Shown: piece after piece, positions 1 through 11,400 of the stretch
Position numbering within the stretch: position 1 is the stretch's first letter
Layout of the letters: each line of letters opens with the position of its first letter
Assembly: GCA_043381765.1 (NCBI GenBank)
Contig: JBHJMP010001584.1
Coordinates: forward strand, 1 to 20,752
Reading direction: 5' to 3'
From: Collodictyon triciliatum
Taxonomy: Eukaryota; CRuMs
DNA: 20,752 nucleotides
Position numbers and translations under genes: made by a program
Notes under the pieces: model-generated
Database searches by the model: none
Told to the model about the DNA's origin: nothing
Seen by the model: only the letters and a program-made list of their open reading frames with translations

Positions 1-147
1 AAAAAACAAAAAACAAAAAACAAAAAACAAAAAACAAAAAACAAAAAAACAAAAAACAAAAAACAAAAAAACAAACAAAAAACAAAAAACAAAAAACAAA
101 AAACAAAAAACAAAAAACAAAAAACAAAAACAAAAAACAAAAAAAAA
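1..147. repeat. (A5-7C)n microsatellite
   Basis: Near-perfect tandem array of A runs of five to seven bases, each followed by one C. It runs from the window edge to about position 140 and then degrades into A-rich sequence with a few G. It ends about 40 nt before the ATG of the armadillo gene, so it makes up most of that gene's visible upstream region. It probably continues to the left of the window. Confidence 0.95.
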
Positions 148-187
148 AGAAAAAAGAGACGAAAAGAAACGAACTCTACACGCAGCC

Positions 188-3100
188 ATGTCAGAGCGAC
201 CGCAGATGGAGCACAACACACAGCGGACCGTCTGGCAATACCACCCCACTGCCGAAGACAACACCAACGCAGCACCGCCGCGGCACCCACGCCCCACCTC
301 GTCCACCTCCTGCACCTCCACGCCCACGCCCACGCCCGTCTCCCTCTCCGTCTCCCTCTCCTCATTGCCACCGACATCGCCGCCGGCAGCGGGGGTCGTC
401 CACCCCACCGCAGCAGCCTTCTACGGAGGCGCCGCCGGCCGCGTGCCGGAGACTGCGCCGGAGATGCAGCAGGTGGTCGGATACCTGTGGTCCACGCAGC
501 AGCGGGCCGCCTCTGGAGCGCCCAGCCGCGCCTCTGGACCACCCAGCCGCGCCGGTGGGCGTGCGCACTCTGCCGGCAGCCTGTCGGGCGGCAGCCTGTC
601 AGCGCTCCCCGCCGTGCCGCCCCGGTCTGCCGCGAGTCTGCCGTCCGTCCCGGACCGCCCGCGCCCGCATCCCAAGAGACGCGCCCGCTCTGCACACCGC
701 CACTTGGCCCCGACAGAGGCCTCCTTCCGCGCAGCCTCCCCCACCCGCGCAAACTCTTCCCTCTCCAGCCCCGTCTGGTGGGCCCAGAATGCCATGTTTG
801 ACCGCTCCCATCGCAAGGCCGTGCAGGTCTCTTTGCTTTTCTCTCTTTTTCTCTCTCACTCTCACTCTCACTCGTTTTCTTTTCTTTTCCTTTTCATTTA
901 TGATTTAATTTTTATTTTTATTTTTATTTTTATTTTACGCTTTGATTTACACTTTGATTTGATTTTGATTTGTGGCCTCGTTGAGATGCTTTCCGCCGCG
1001 CATGAATCTCTGGATGGGAGTGGCGCTCGTTAGTTATCCTGCTTGATGGGTTGATGTCTTGTAGGAGCCCATGGACTGGGCGCCGGTTGCCTACATGCTC
1101 AAGTCTTCTCACCTGTATATGCAGAAGCATGCGGTCGCAATAGTGGCTACTCTAAGTCTTAATCGTATGCGCCTTCAATTTGCTAAACTGTTTCTCATAC
1201 ATGCATGCCGGTTTTTCATGCGCAGGAGAATATGAATTGTGCCCTTATACTTATTTATACATCTTAATTTCTTGTTCGGGTTTCCATTTTCTTCTAATCT
1301 TACCACTTGCGCTTACCTTTCATAATCTCTTCTTTTTTCCTTCATTCTTTCATTCTTTCATTCTTTCATTCTTTCATTCTTTCATTCTTTCATTCTTTCA
1401 TTCTTTCTTTCATTTTTTTAAATCGTTAGACGACAATCATGCCATCATGATAGAATCACAGCTCATTCCACCACTCATTCGGCTATCTAACTCGTCCGAA
1501 TCATCTGTCAGAAAAGATGCACAGCAAGCACTCGCCCATCTAGCCACTAACAGTAAATCCACATACATCAGACATACTGGGAGGAAAGAACATAAGAAAT
1601 GTTTTGTGAACACAGTCACCCTTGCATCTATTCTTGGCAACAATATTGAAAACAATTCTCTCCATCCTTTTATTTCCCCTCTTTACTCAAATCCATAAAT
1701 TTGAGCCCCTCCTCTTGTCAAAATACATCAGTTTGATCTTTTCCTCCCCTGCTTTCAAAAAAAAAAAAAAAGAAGTATAATTCCATTTATTTTGGATACT
1801 AAATTTATCAGGAGATTCACACGAGCAGCTTCTAAAATCAGACGGGCTTGAGTTTTTAATTCGCTCCTTATCCGATTCTGACACAGAACACAGAAAACTT
1901 GCCTTAGAAGCAATTAGAAAAATGCTAGTCACGAGTAAGAACAAATATATATGAGCAAATCCAATGCCAAAAAAAAAACCTTAGAGAAAAAAAACCCCTT
2001 ATTCTTCTTCCTTGTCAAAGGAAAATTAATATATATATGACAGCTTCGGTTTTTTTTTTTTAATATATTGATTCGAATAATTTTTGGACGACAGGGGAAT
2101 ACTGTGAAATTATTGCGCAGTCAGAAGTGATGCCTATGATTCTACAAACGATACGATGCAAATATCCTGACCTTCGAAGACTTGCATCAGCAGCATTACG
2201 TGATATCGTCGGAACCAGTAGGAGTTTTTTTTTGTACTCTTTTGCCTTCACATATTCCGTCCTCTCATGCAGAATAATATAGTAATAATTTATTTTATTT
2301 TTTATTTAATCAATTATGAAAATTACTGCCTACTATCTGCATACAATACCACACCCTTATCTCCGCACCATGTAATCATGCGTAGTTTGAGTATTCTTTC
2401 CTTCACTTTATAGCACTATCTATCACCCATTTTTCTCCCCATTTACTCACGAATGTTATCGCCGTGATTCAGAGTCCATAGTCCCCAGAATGCTATATCG
2501 AGGGATTTTGAAGGAATTCCCATCGTTATTGAAGAGTAAAGATATGATTGTGAAAGCAGACGCTTGCGCTGCTCTTGGACTCATTTTGGAAGACGGTTTT
2601 CTTTCATCAATTTCGATTTACATGACTGAAATCGTCCCGATTCATTGTTTGAAAGTTTAAACNNNNNNNNNNNNNNNNNNNNNNNNNNNNNNNNNNNNNN
2701 NNNNNNNNNNNNNNNNNNNNNNNNNNNNNNNNNNNNNNNNNNNNNNNNNNNNNNNNNNNNNNNNNNNNNNNNNNNNNNNNNNNNNNNNNNNNNNNNNNNN
2801 NNNNNNNNNNNNNNNNNNNNNNNNNNNNNNNNNNNNNNNNNNNNNNNNNNNNNNNNNNNNNNNNNNNNNNNNNNNNNNNNNNNNNNNNNNNNNNNNNNNN
2901 NNNNNNNNNNNNNNNNNNNNNNNNNNNNNNNNNNNNNNNNNNNNNNNNNNNNNNNNNNNNNNNNNNNNNNNNNNNNNNNNNNNNNNNNNNNNNNNNNNNN
3001 NNNNNNNNNNNNNNNNNNNNNNNNNNNNNNNNNNNNNNNNNNNNNNNNNNNNNNNNNNNNNNNNNNNNNNNNNNNNNNNNNNNNNNNNNNNNNNNNNNNN

Positions 3101-4795
3101 NNNNNNNNNNNNNNNNNNNNNNNNNNNNNNNNNNNNNNNNNNNNNNNNNNNNNNNNNNNNNNNNNNNNNNNNNNNNNNNNNNNNNNNNNNNNNNNNNNNN
3201 NNNNNNNNNNNNNNNNNNNNNNNNNNNNNNNNNNNNNNNNNNNNNNNNNNNNNNNNNNNNNNNNNNNNNNNNNNNNNNNNNNNNNNNNNNNNNNNNNNNN
3301 NNNNNNNNNNNNNNNNNNNNNNNNNNNNNNNNNNNNNNNNNNGTGATGAAAAGACTTTAACTGCGGTACTCAATCTTGGATTTTCAAACCATAAATCTAT
3401 AAAACGAGGCGTTGCAGCGATTATACGCCGGTTGGTCAAAGGTATATTCTGGGTGGCCAAACAAGCAGCCGTCCTGACCAACTTTCTATCCGATTGCTTT
3501 ATAAAATACTCTTGATAAAAAAACACCCATCATTAATTTCTTGTAGTTCATCCAATGGAATATCCCGCATATTTGATTGGTTGACACCAAAGTAAGATAG
3601 TTTTTTTTTTTTTTAACAAATTCAGCAAACCATGGAAGTATTCTACTTCAGAAGAATGCCGTTTCTCTTCTTGTGCTCCTCTCCAAGGTGTTTGACCATG
3701 AGGTGCAAGCAGATACAGCTGTCGGGCTAGCTGGAATAATGCAGCTTGGTAGTAAAATCTTCCATTATTACTAAATAAATCACGCAGCACGGAATATGCT
3801 CCGCTTTCATTTCCTTCGAGAAAACTATCCAATTAAAATCACCATTCCATAAATTGAGACGCAACTTTCTAATCATTTCGTCATCTAAGATAATACTCCC
3901 GAAGACGAAAAGCCTTTTGTATTCAGCAAATTAGTCAAGATTGGTAATTTTTAGATAATTAAGTAAATGAATCTGGAATAAGAGCGCTTTATCGGCAAAT
4001 ATTCATACCATCTTCACATCTGTGTTCGCTTTTGAAAAGTTTTTCCTTTCTCTTCTCTTCTTTTTTAAAAAAATAAGGTAAAATAATACATGCATACAAA
4101 TTGATTTTTTTTTTTAAGGCGTTATCGAAGCGATTTCGGCTCTGTGCGATATTGATGTTCGTGATATAAAAGTTGCTCTTTCCAAAGCACTATGCTCCAC
4201 ATGCGAATATGGTAATTCCTTTTCTTTTACGTTTCCTCGTTCAAGTTTTTTTTTTTTTTTTTTGGAATGAAGAAATTGCAGCCTCTATGATAACACAACG
4301 GCCGCTCCACATGGTTTCGTCATCCAGAATATTTGAAGCAGAAGTAGTGATGTTCTCAAACTTAATATTTCATGTTGAATTAAAGTATTTCCATGTATCA
4401 GTACAAGAATTTGACAAATGCATCCCATTGCTTGTATCGTCGCTGTTAAAAATGGCTGCTATAAATGACCGTGAAGTGAACAACATGATTGTGCGCTCGT
4501 TTTACATGCTAAGCTATACAAGTGATTCACTTTTTTCAATCCAATCTATTTTCTCGCAGTGAATACCATCTCCCTTCTGAATAAACAAAGAAAAAAATAC
4601 TATTAAATCAAGGAAATATATACATCATACTTGTCTAGCTAATCTTTTCATTTTCCCTTTGCAGGCGCCAATATCAGACCGATGTGCGAACAAGGCGTGG
4701 TTGCGTATCTACGAAAAGTCAACGCAAATCGCGATGTAAGCGCAGAATACAACGAAGACATATTCAGAGCACTCGACAATATTGCCCGGGAGTAA
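188..4795 (+). CDS. Armadillo-repeat protein, multi-exon, interrupted by an assembly gap
   Basis: Exons read by frame and splice phase: 188-826, 1065-1164, 1430-1552, 1812-1934, 2095-2217, 2473-2595, [gap], up to 3441, 3626-3748, 3890-3943, 4119-4211, 4402-4521, 4665-4795. Exon 1 encodes 213 residues rich in P, S, T and A that look disordered. It ends in phase 0, and the first armadillo helices follow (VAYMLKSSHLYMQKHAVAIV). Each later exon encodes about 41 residues with the armadillo pattern, for example SDGLEFLIRSL then HRKLALEAIRKML. Nine or ten repeats are visible. All introns after exon 2 are phase 1, and five complete exons are exactly 123 nt. Armadillo solenoids bind peptides and act as scaffolds; the partner cannot be read here. 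The repeat spacing recalls SPAG6/PF16 and Vac8-type proteins, but I cannot choose between them. The end is ambiguous: GAG TAA at 4790-4795 overlaps a consensus donor (gtaagt at 4792), and splicing to 4920 would give a stop at 4938. At least 620 residues, excluding the gap. Confidence 0.85.
1343..1412. repeat. (CATTCTTT)n microsatellite in intron 2 of the armadillo gene
   Basis: About eight tandem copies of an 8-nt unit inside the 1165-1429 intron, ending about 18 nt before the acceptor at 1429. It is strongly pyrimidine-biased on the transcribed strand, so it can serve as the polypyrimidine tract of that intron. Confidence 0.93.
2663..3342. other. Assembly gap (680 N) inside the armadillo gene
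   Basis: Run of N. The flanking exons end and resume in the same repeat family. If the next exon has the usual 123 nt, its start would be near 3319, just inside the gap. The gap could also hide one or more whole repeat exons. N length may be nominal. Confidence 0.99.
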
Positions 4796-5457
4796 GTGCT
4801 TGCAATCAAAATGTCAGCGTGCTTGTTGAATCTCAACTCATCATTTTTCCCGCCCTTTGCCTAACTCGACACATAACTTCAAAGTCTTTTGCGATATATT
4901 GATAACCGAAATTCAATAGGATTGACAGCAGAAAATAAGCAGCAGTGTCGTTCATTCAAGCCACGTGTCTGCAACACAAACATATTTACACGCAAAAGGG
5001 ATACACGCACGATAGAAACTCTGCCGCTCTTGTAAACGAAAACCCCTGCCGAACCAACGCAATCACCAGTGTATTTTGTACCGCATCTAATTCCTTCACC
5101 TCTTTTCATCACTGCCCGTGAACTGCCCCGACACACTTCCGCAAAATGCGCCTTGCAATCCTTCACGCACTAATACACAACTTCCTCCTTCCTTTTTTTT
5201 TTTTTTAAAAAAATAAAATAAAATAAAATAAGATAAAATATCACGATACATAAAGAGGAAACTACACCAGCGAAAAAGATATGTTTGGATTTACTTATCA
5301 GCATCGGCATACAATTAGTCCAACTACACGGCCTAGTCATCCACCCCCACCAACCTCCATCGCACCCACATCCTCGAAAGAGCATGTGAAAGGGAGAGAG
5401 TGAAGGAAAAAGGAAGACAGCCACACATGCATCCTCTTTGCCTCTACAACTTGCTGG
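4796..5457. other. Convergent intergenic region
   Basis: Lies between the stop of the plus-strand armadillo gene and the stop of the minus-strand Sel1 gene. It contains a T run (5193-5206) followed by a short (AAAAT)n array (5207-5240). The first 140 nt may be a last intron and small exon of the armadillo gene (acceptor AG at 4918-4919, then REIDSRK and a stop at 4938). I see no other coding signal and no clear polyadenylation hexamer. Confidence 0.7.
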
Positions 5458-8400
5458 TCAGCTCTCTCCTGCTCCGCCATTCTGGACGACCTCTGCAACA
5501 GCATCCCTTGCCTGCGTCTCCAAAGCAACATCTGCATCCTTGCCACTCACAAGCTGCTCCTCACTTTCGCGCGGCGAGTCAGCCAACCTGCCAAGCCGAT
5601 TCTCTGCAGCCTTGTGGCCCAACGCTGCTGCTCGACGGTAGTAGATGCCAGCCAGGTCGCAGTCCCTCTGGACGCCGTGGCCCAGCTCATGACAGAGCCC
5701 AAGCATGTAGAGACAGCCCGGATGGTCTTCCTTCGCCTGCAGAAACCAATCGACGGCCTTCGCATGGTCCTGCGCAACCACGCGCCCTTCGTAGTGGAAG
5801 CACCCGACAAGATACTGCGCCTCTGCATCGCCTTGCTTGGCCACGTGCAGATAGCAGTTGTAAGCCACGCGCATGTCCTGCGTGAGTCCGTGGCCGTGTT
5901 CATAGCAGCGTCCGATCTGAACGCGCGCCCCGATGTGGCCCAGGTTGGCTGCCTGGCCAAACGCTGCCGCCGCCTTCTTGTAGTCGCGCGCCACGCCTTC
6001 GCCGCGGAGAAAGCAGAGCCCGAGTCGGTAATGCGCCTCTGGAACACCCACGGCTGCGGCCCGACGCAGCAAAGCAAACGCCTTGGAAACATCCTTTGTC
6101 AGCAAGGCTGCATCTGCATCAGACTCGCCAGACGCACCCGCCTTGCTCTCTGGCGCGTCTTTCAAGGGCGGCCTCATCAGGCGAACCGCCAGCGTGGTCA
6201 GGCCGAGCGGGTGGTCTTGCGCAGCAGCCTGTCCGTACCAGTAGATTGCACGGCGAGAATTCTGGGGGACGCCTTTGCCGCATTCATAGCAGTCACCCAA
6301 GGAACACTGCGACCCGGCATGGCCCAAGGCAGCGGCTTTCTGGAGCCACTCCACGCCGGCCACGGTGTCCAGGTCGCTGTTCTCTTCGCCGAGATGGTAA
6401 AGCCCCAGGTGATGCATGGAGTCTGTGTGGCCCTGTGCAGCCGCCTGCTCATACAGCCAGCGCGCCCCAAGCAAATCCTGCTCTGCGCCTTCTCCAAGCT
6501 GCTTGCAAAGGCCCAATCCGTGCTGCCCTCCACTGTGTCCTAAGTCTGCCGCCTTCTTGTACCATGAAGCAGCTGCGGCCCGGTCTCGCTCCACACCAAG
6601 GCCTTGAAAGTAGCAATCGCCCAGGAGAAAAAACGCGTGGCAGTGGCCTTTGTCAGCCGCTATGTGAAACCAGCTGACAGCTTCGCGCGCTGCATCCTGG
6701 TCGATAAGGGCAAAGTCTTTGCACAGCCCGATTTCTCGTCTCCTTTTCAGACGCTGCTCCGCAAGATGGCGTTTCTCTCGAAAGGTTTGGTGGCTGCCCT
6801 GCTCTCTTGTCTGTTCAATCGCAGGCTCTTTGCCGGGTGGGTTGTGCTCTGGACTCTTTTGGTTGAAGTAGCGCTCGTACTCCTCATCATCAAAGAAGTA
6901 GTAGTCGTATCTCGCACCACCTTCTCCTTCGCTGTCATTGTCGTTGTCGTTGTCGTTGTCGCTCTCACAGTCACTCTCGTGAAACGGATTTCCGGCCTCT
7001 GCATCTATCCCATCACGCAGGGGTTTTCTCGTTCGTGACTTTTCCTCAATGATACAGCGCGGACCTGGTCCGTCTGTGTATTGGGAAGCAAAAGCACATG
7101 AAAAGATATCTGAAAATCCTGAGGCGCTCGTTGGTGGGTTTCCACAGTTCATCAAAAACTCTCCCACTGCAACCTGTGCATCTGCTTGGCCAAAGTGGGC
7201 GGCGATTGTATACCACTCAAAAGCTTCTTCTTCGCTGGCCGGTATTCCGCGGCCGTGGCGATAGCACTCAGCCAGGTGAAACATGGCATCCGCGTGTCCG
7301 TAGCTTGCTGCCTTTACAAAGTACTGGACCGCCATCTCTAGATTCTTTTGGACACCAAGTCCATTTTCATACAGCAAGCCCAGTGTATAGACTGCTTCAT
7401 CAACCACTTCGATTTCTTCATCATTGACGCCCTCCTCCTCCTCCTCCTCTTCTTCCTCTTCTTCTTTTAAAGCGTCTTGCTCTCCCTTTTTACTCCCAAC
7501 GTCACCATTTGTTTCTCCTCTTTGAATACCCATACCACCATCGGCTGTTTCTTGCCCTTGCGAATCAACACTAATAGTTTCAGTGATGCTAGTTCTCTCA
7601 GTCCACCTGCTTGAGTTGCTTTCCTTTTCAGCTATTTTGAGCAGCACTGAGTGATTGCTATTCTCCACAGAATTTATGAGCTTCCCACAGCAAGGACAAA
7701 CATGGGGATTGAGAGAAACGGCTGATTTAGGTTCTGGGGAATGTAAACATTTGACTTCATTTACCTCTTCTTGTACATGGTTCCCCATTTGAGAGACTAT
7801 GTGCTTTGTTTGTCCCACTGTAAAGGAGATAAGGAGGGACTTTTGGCCCTGTGGATTCGTTCCCTTTTTCTGAATGGGCATATCCAGAGTGCTGGACAAT
7901 TCGCTTAGTCCGGAAGGTGTCTTTGTTTCCTCGCGATTCAGCTCCTGGTGATTCAATTTATGATTGGCTTTGAATAAATCGTGGAATATGTTTTTCGTTC
8001 TCCCCCCTGTTTCGACATTTGTTTTGAATAGCGCCTTTTGGATAAATTCATAGGTTTGGCCATAGCTCTTTTCGACACCCAATCCATGGAAATGCATGAG
8101 AGCGAGTACACAGCAAGCGTGTCGGTTACATGATTCAGCCGCTTCTGACAAGAGTTGGAGACCCTGGGCTCTTAAAGAAGGTTCTTCATGTACTACTTTA
8201 TGTCTTTCGTGGAGGATACAATTCTTTGTGTCGATGTAGAAAGCAGACAAGGTCTCGTCCAAATCAACTGTGATATCCGCGGTTGTGTCTGAGCGCGATT
8301 CAAGATGGTACCCTCGGAGATAGCAGAGGGCTAAGGCATACTTTGCATGGACATGACCTTGAGCTTGTGCAAGATTATACCAGGCCATAGCTTCTCGAAA

Positions 8401-11400
8401 AGATTGCATAACACCTACACCATAAAAGAAGCAATCTCCTATGTCTGTCTGTGCGCACTGTAGACCATTTCGGGCAGCCTTAAGTATCCACGCAGATGCC
8501 GTTTTCAAATCCTTTTGCCCGCCAAAACCAACCCCATCAGCATACATCCATCCGAGAACATATTGAGCCCAAGGAAAGTTATTTTTTGCAGAAAGTTTAA
8601 TCCAATATAGCGCGTCAGCCATGTTCACTTGACAATGCAGGCCCTTCAAGTTGCATATGCCAACGATGAATTGAGCCTGCGCACAGTTCATATTTGCCGA
8701 GCGCAGAATCCACCTATAGCCCGATGTCACTGTAAGTGTTATTCTCTTAGAGCAAGATAGCATTCCCAATGCAATAGGTGCATATTTGTCGTATTGCAAC
8801 GACGCTCTAGTCAGGTAATAAACAGCCAGCTCCAATTCAAAATCATGCTGGGCATGATTTGCTATGTTAATACCCAATTGCCTTTGTGATTTTGCGTGCC
8901 CCCTTCTTGCAGCCCTAGCAAGCCAAGTCCTGGCATTATGAATTCGTTTCTTTCTGATCGCTTCATAGTCCAACTCCTCTGGTGACGTTCTTTCAAAATC
9001 GGAGTCGCTCTTATCCTCATTTTTACCAGCTAATCCTCTATCTCCTGTTGCATGCAAAACTGCATTTTGCTGGGGTGCATTTGCACTTTGTTTTTGCTTA
9101 TCAGTACTGAACTCTGGTCGAGATTTGAAATCATTTGATGAATTTTTATTGTCCTCGCTTTTTAAATCCTTTGGATCCTTATCTGGGATATTGCCCCAGT
9201 TCTTCAGGTAGTAAAGTCCACAATTATACATAGCCTCGTAACCCCCTTGGTGCGCAGATATTTTCCACCACTCTAGGGCTTTGCTTGGGTCAGCTTTGAA
9301 TCCATACCCCCGAAGGAAGCAGCAACCAACATTATTGATAGCATGGGTATGTCCTCCATTCGATGCTTTCATGAGCCACTCAAGCCCTTTGTAATAGTCC
9401 TTTTTAGACTCAGTCAGATTTCCATGGCAAAAACTCATGCCGTAGTGATACATGGCTCCAACTATGCCAGCCTCTGCTGCATCACATAGTCTCCTGATAC
9501 CCTCACTTACATTTCGGTCGGCTCCGTACCCATAGATATGGCATATACCAAGAAAGTAGCCAAAAATGTGATGAGAAAATGAGAGTCTTTGAAGACATCG
9601 AAAGGTTGAATCATCAGATCGGCTTGGGTTTTTTTCAATTTGCTCAGATATCTCGACTAGAATGTCATTTCCTCTCGGAAAAGGGATGTCTGATGGGTAC
9701 TCCAGATACAAGCAGCGAATGGCGACAAGAGAAGGAATGAACCTAGGCTTCTTGATTAAAGAGAGTATGTAGAGACATTGCGCACGAAGATAGTTCCGGT
9801 CAGCGTGTGCGACGCCGCCATTCTGTAAGTTCTTTTCGAAAGAGTGAAATAGATCTGCTTGAAAGATAAGTGATGGATTCGGATGGTGCGCTGCTCTTAC
9901 GAGGTCGTTAAGTGCAGTAGTGGTGTTTCTTTCTGTTCCAACTCCGTAGAAGGAGTAAATGCACGAATATACCAAAGCCTCGTGGTTGGAGACCTCACAA
10001 AAACTTCGCACCGATTTGTATATAAAAGTCTCTGTGGACACTTCTCTGGAGTCAAGAACAATCTTCAACTTTGATGTCATATCAACATCTTCTGCAGTAT
10101 CGAGCCTGCATAGATCGGTAGGAGAGAGCTTTTTTACAAAATTGATGGGTACCTCAGACGGTGGAAGGTCAAGATGCTGATCAAATATTGAAATACAGTT
10201 AGTGACTGTGTCTTTGCCTCTATTGTTTTGGTTTGCACTCACTTGAATTAGCAGAATTTTAATTTAACAAGCGGCTACTTTATATTCAGAGACACAAATA
10301 AATAATTTCTGATTGGTGCTATCAATAGAGTGGTAGAGAAATATTACAGACATAATAATGATAAAAAAAAATCACCTCTATTCTAAAAATTGACATCTGG
10401 GACTTTATAAGAAGCTCAGCGTATGGCTGAGATAAATGTACATTTTGGATAGCAGCAAAATCAACAATATCAGCAAGAAATCCAGACTCGTCCATGCCGA
10501 TCAAGCGAGAGTCGGCAGGGTTAAGGTACGGAAACAGAGCGGATAATAGATAAATCGATTTCGTTGAGGACTTTTGTTGAGACACATCTGGTGATTCCTG
10601 TGAGAAAATACATGATTATTTTATGAAATGTCCTTCACGAAGCATTTTAATTTTATTGCAGAGTGCAAGATATACACTTTTCCCCTGCTCCTTTTTATGC
10701 TAGGTCTTTGGAGAGAGAAAGAGTTAAGGAAGGCGAGACACAGCAAGTTTGTTGAATAAGGACTCACGTGCGATTCTCCAGATTTTGTCTCTCCTTCAAA
10801 TCCTTTTGATGATTCCAATCCATCCTTGGTTAGGGATGAGATACTGGAAGATTCCAGTGCACTGTGCTCAAAATCCAAAGGTGATTGGGTAGACTCTGAG
10901 CCCCCTGTCATCACAACCAGTGAGCAGACATAAAAAAAAAATAATTTGTAAACAAGAGGAAAATTAAACAAACTGAAACACCCAAATAAGATTATGCACA
11001 AGGATATGCGATTTAAATCTGAGAATTGGATGCGAGGTAATGATGAAATTAGGTATGCAGGTAAGAGGTAATGAGGAAAAATAAAACAAGAGCACATGGA
11101 TGGATAATGCAGAAAAGGAACGACTTTGGAGAAAGAAATGCTTACTGTCTGAAAAATAGTTGTAAAAGATGTCGTTGTCCATGACCGTCCACAAGGGGTG
11201 CACTCTGATCCGATTAAGAATGGTAACCAGATGGTAGAAATTGGGGCGGGCATATGGATCCTGATGCCACGCGATGGAGAATATATTGCGAATAACCTCA
11301 GGCAGGTTCGCAGGCAGCGGCAGACGTATCTTTGCTGCAACACAAGTGACCACATTAGTCGGGCCAATGCCCTGGAACGGCACACGCCCGCACAGCATCT

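Noticed and set aside
3547-3579. Possible 11-residue exon (VHPMEYPAYLI) in the armadillo gene
   Set aside because: It would need a 46-nt intron with a poor donor (gttgac). Joining 3441 directly to 3626 gives a regular repeat junction (LVK-A-NHGSILL) and a single 184-nt intron.
4212-4401. Open frame continuing upstream of the 4402 armadillo exon
   Set aside because: It is not in frame with the preceding exon (190 nt is not a multiple of three) and has no armadillo pattern. Joining 4211 to 4402 does.
5614-6677. Long plus-strand open frames (up to 309 codons) opposite the Sel1 exon
   Set aside because: They mirror GC-rich Sel1-repeat codons on the other strand, show no domain pattern and have overlapping rivals in other frames. 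The minus-strand reading has clear Sel1 repeats.
10240-10242. GTG as a start codon for the Sel1 ORF
   Set aside because: Nuclear genes rarely start at GTG. The position coincides with an acceptor AG, in phase with upstream exons.
10964-11145. Hydrophobic C-terminal tail on the kinase ORF
   Set aside because: It lies beyond a consensus gtaagc donor at 11145. The tail is intron read-through, and splicing to 10904 keeps frame.
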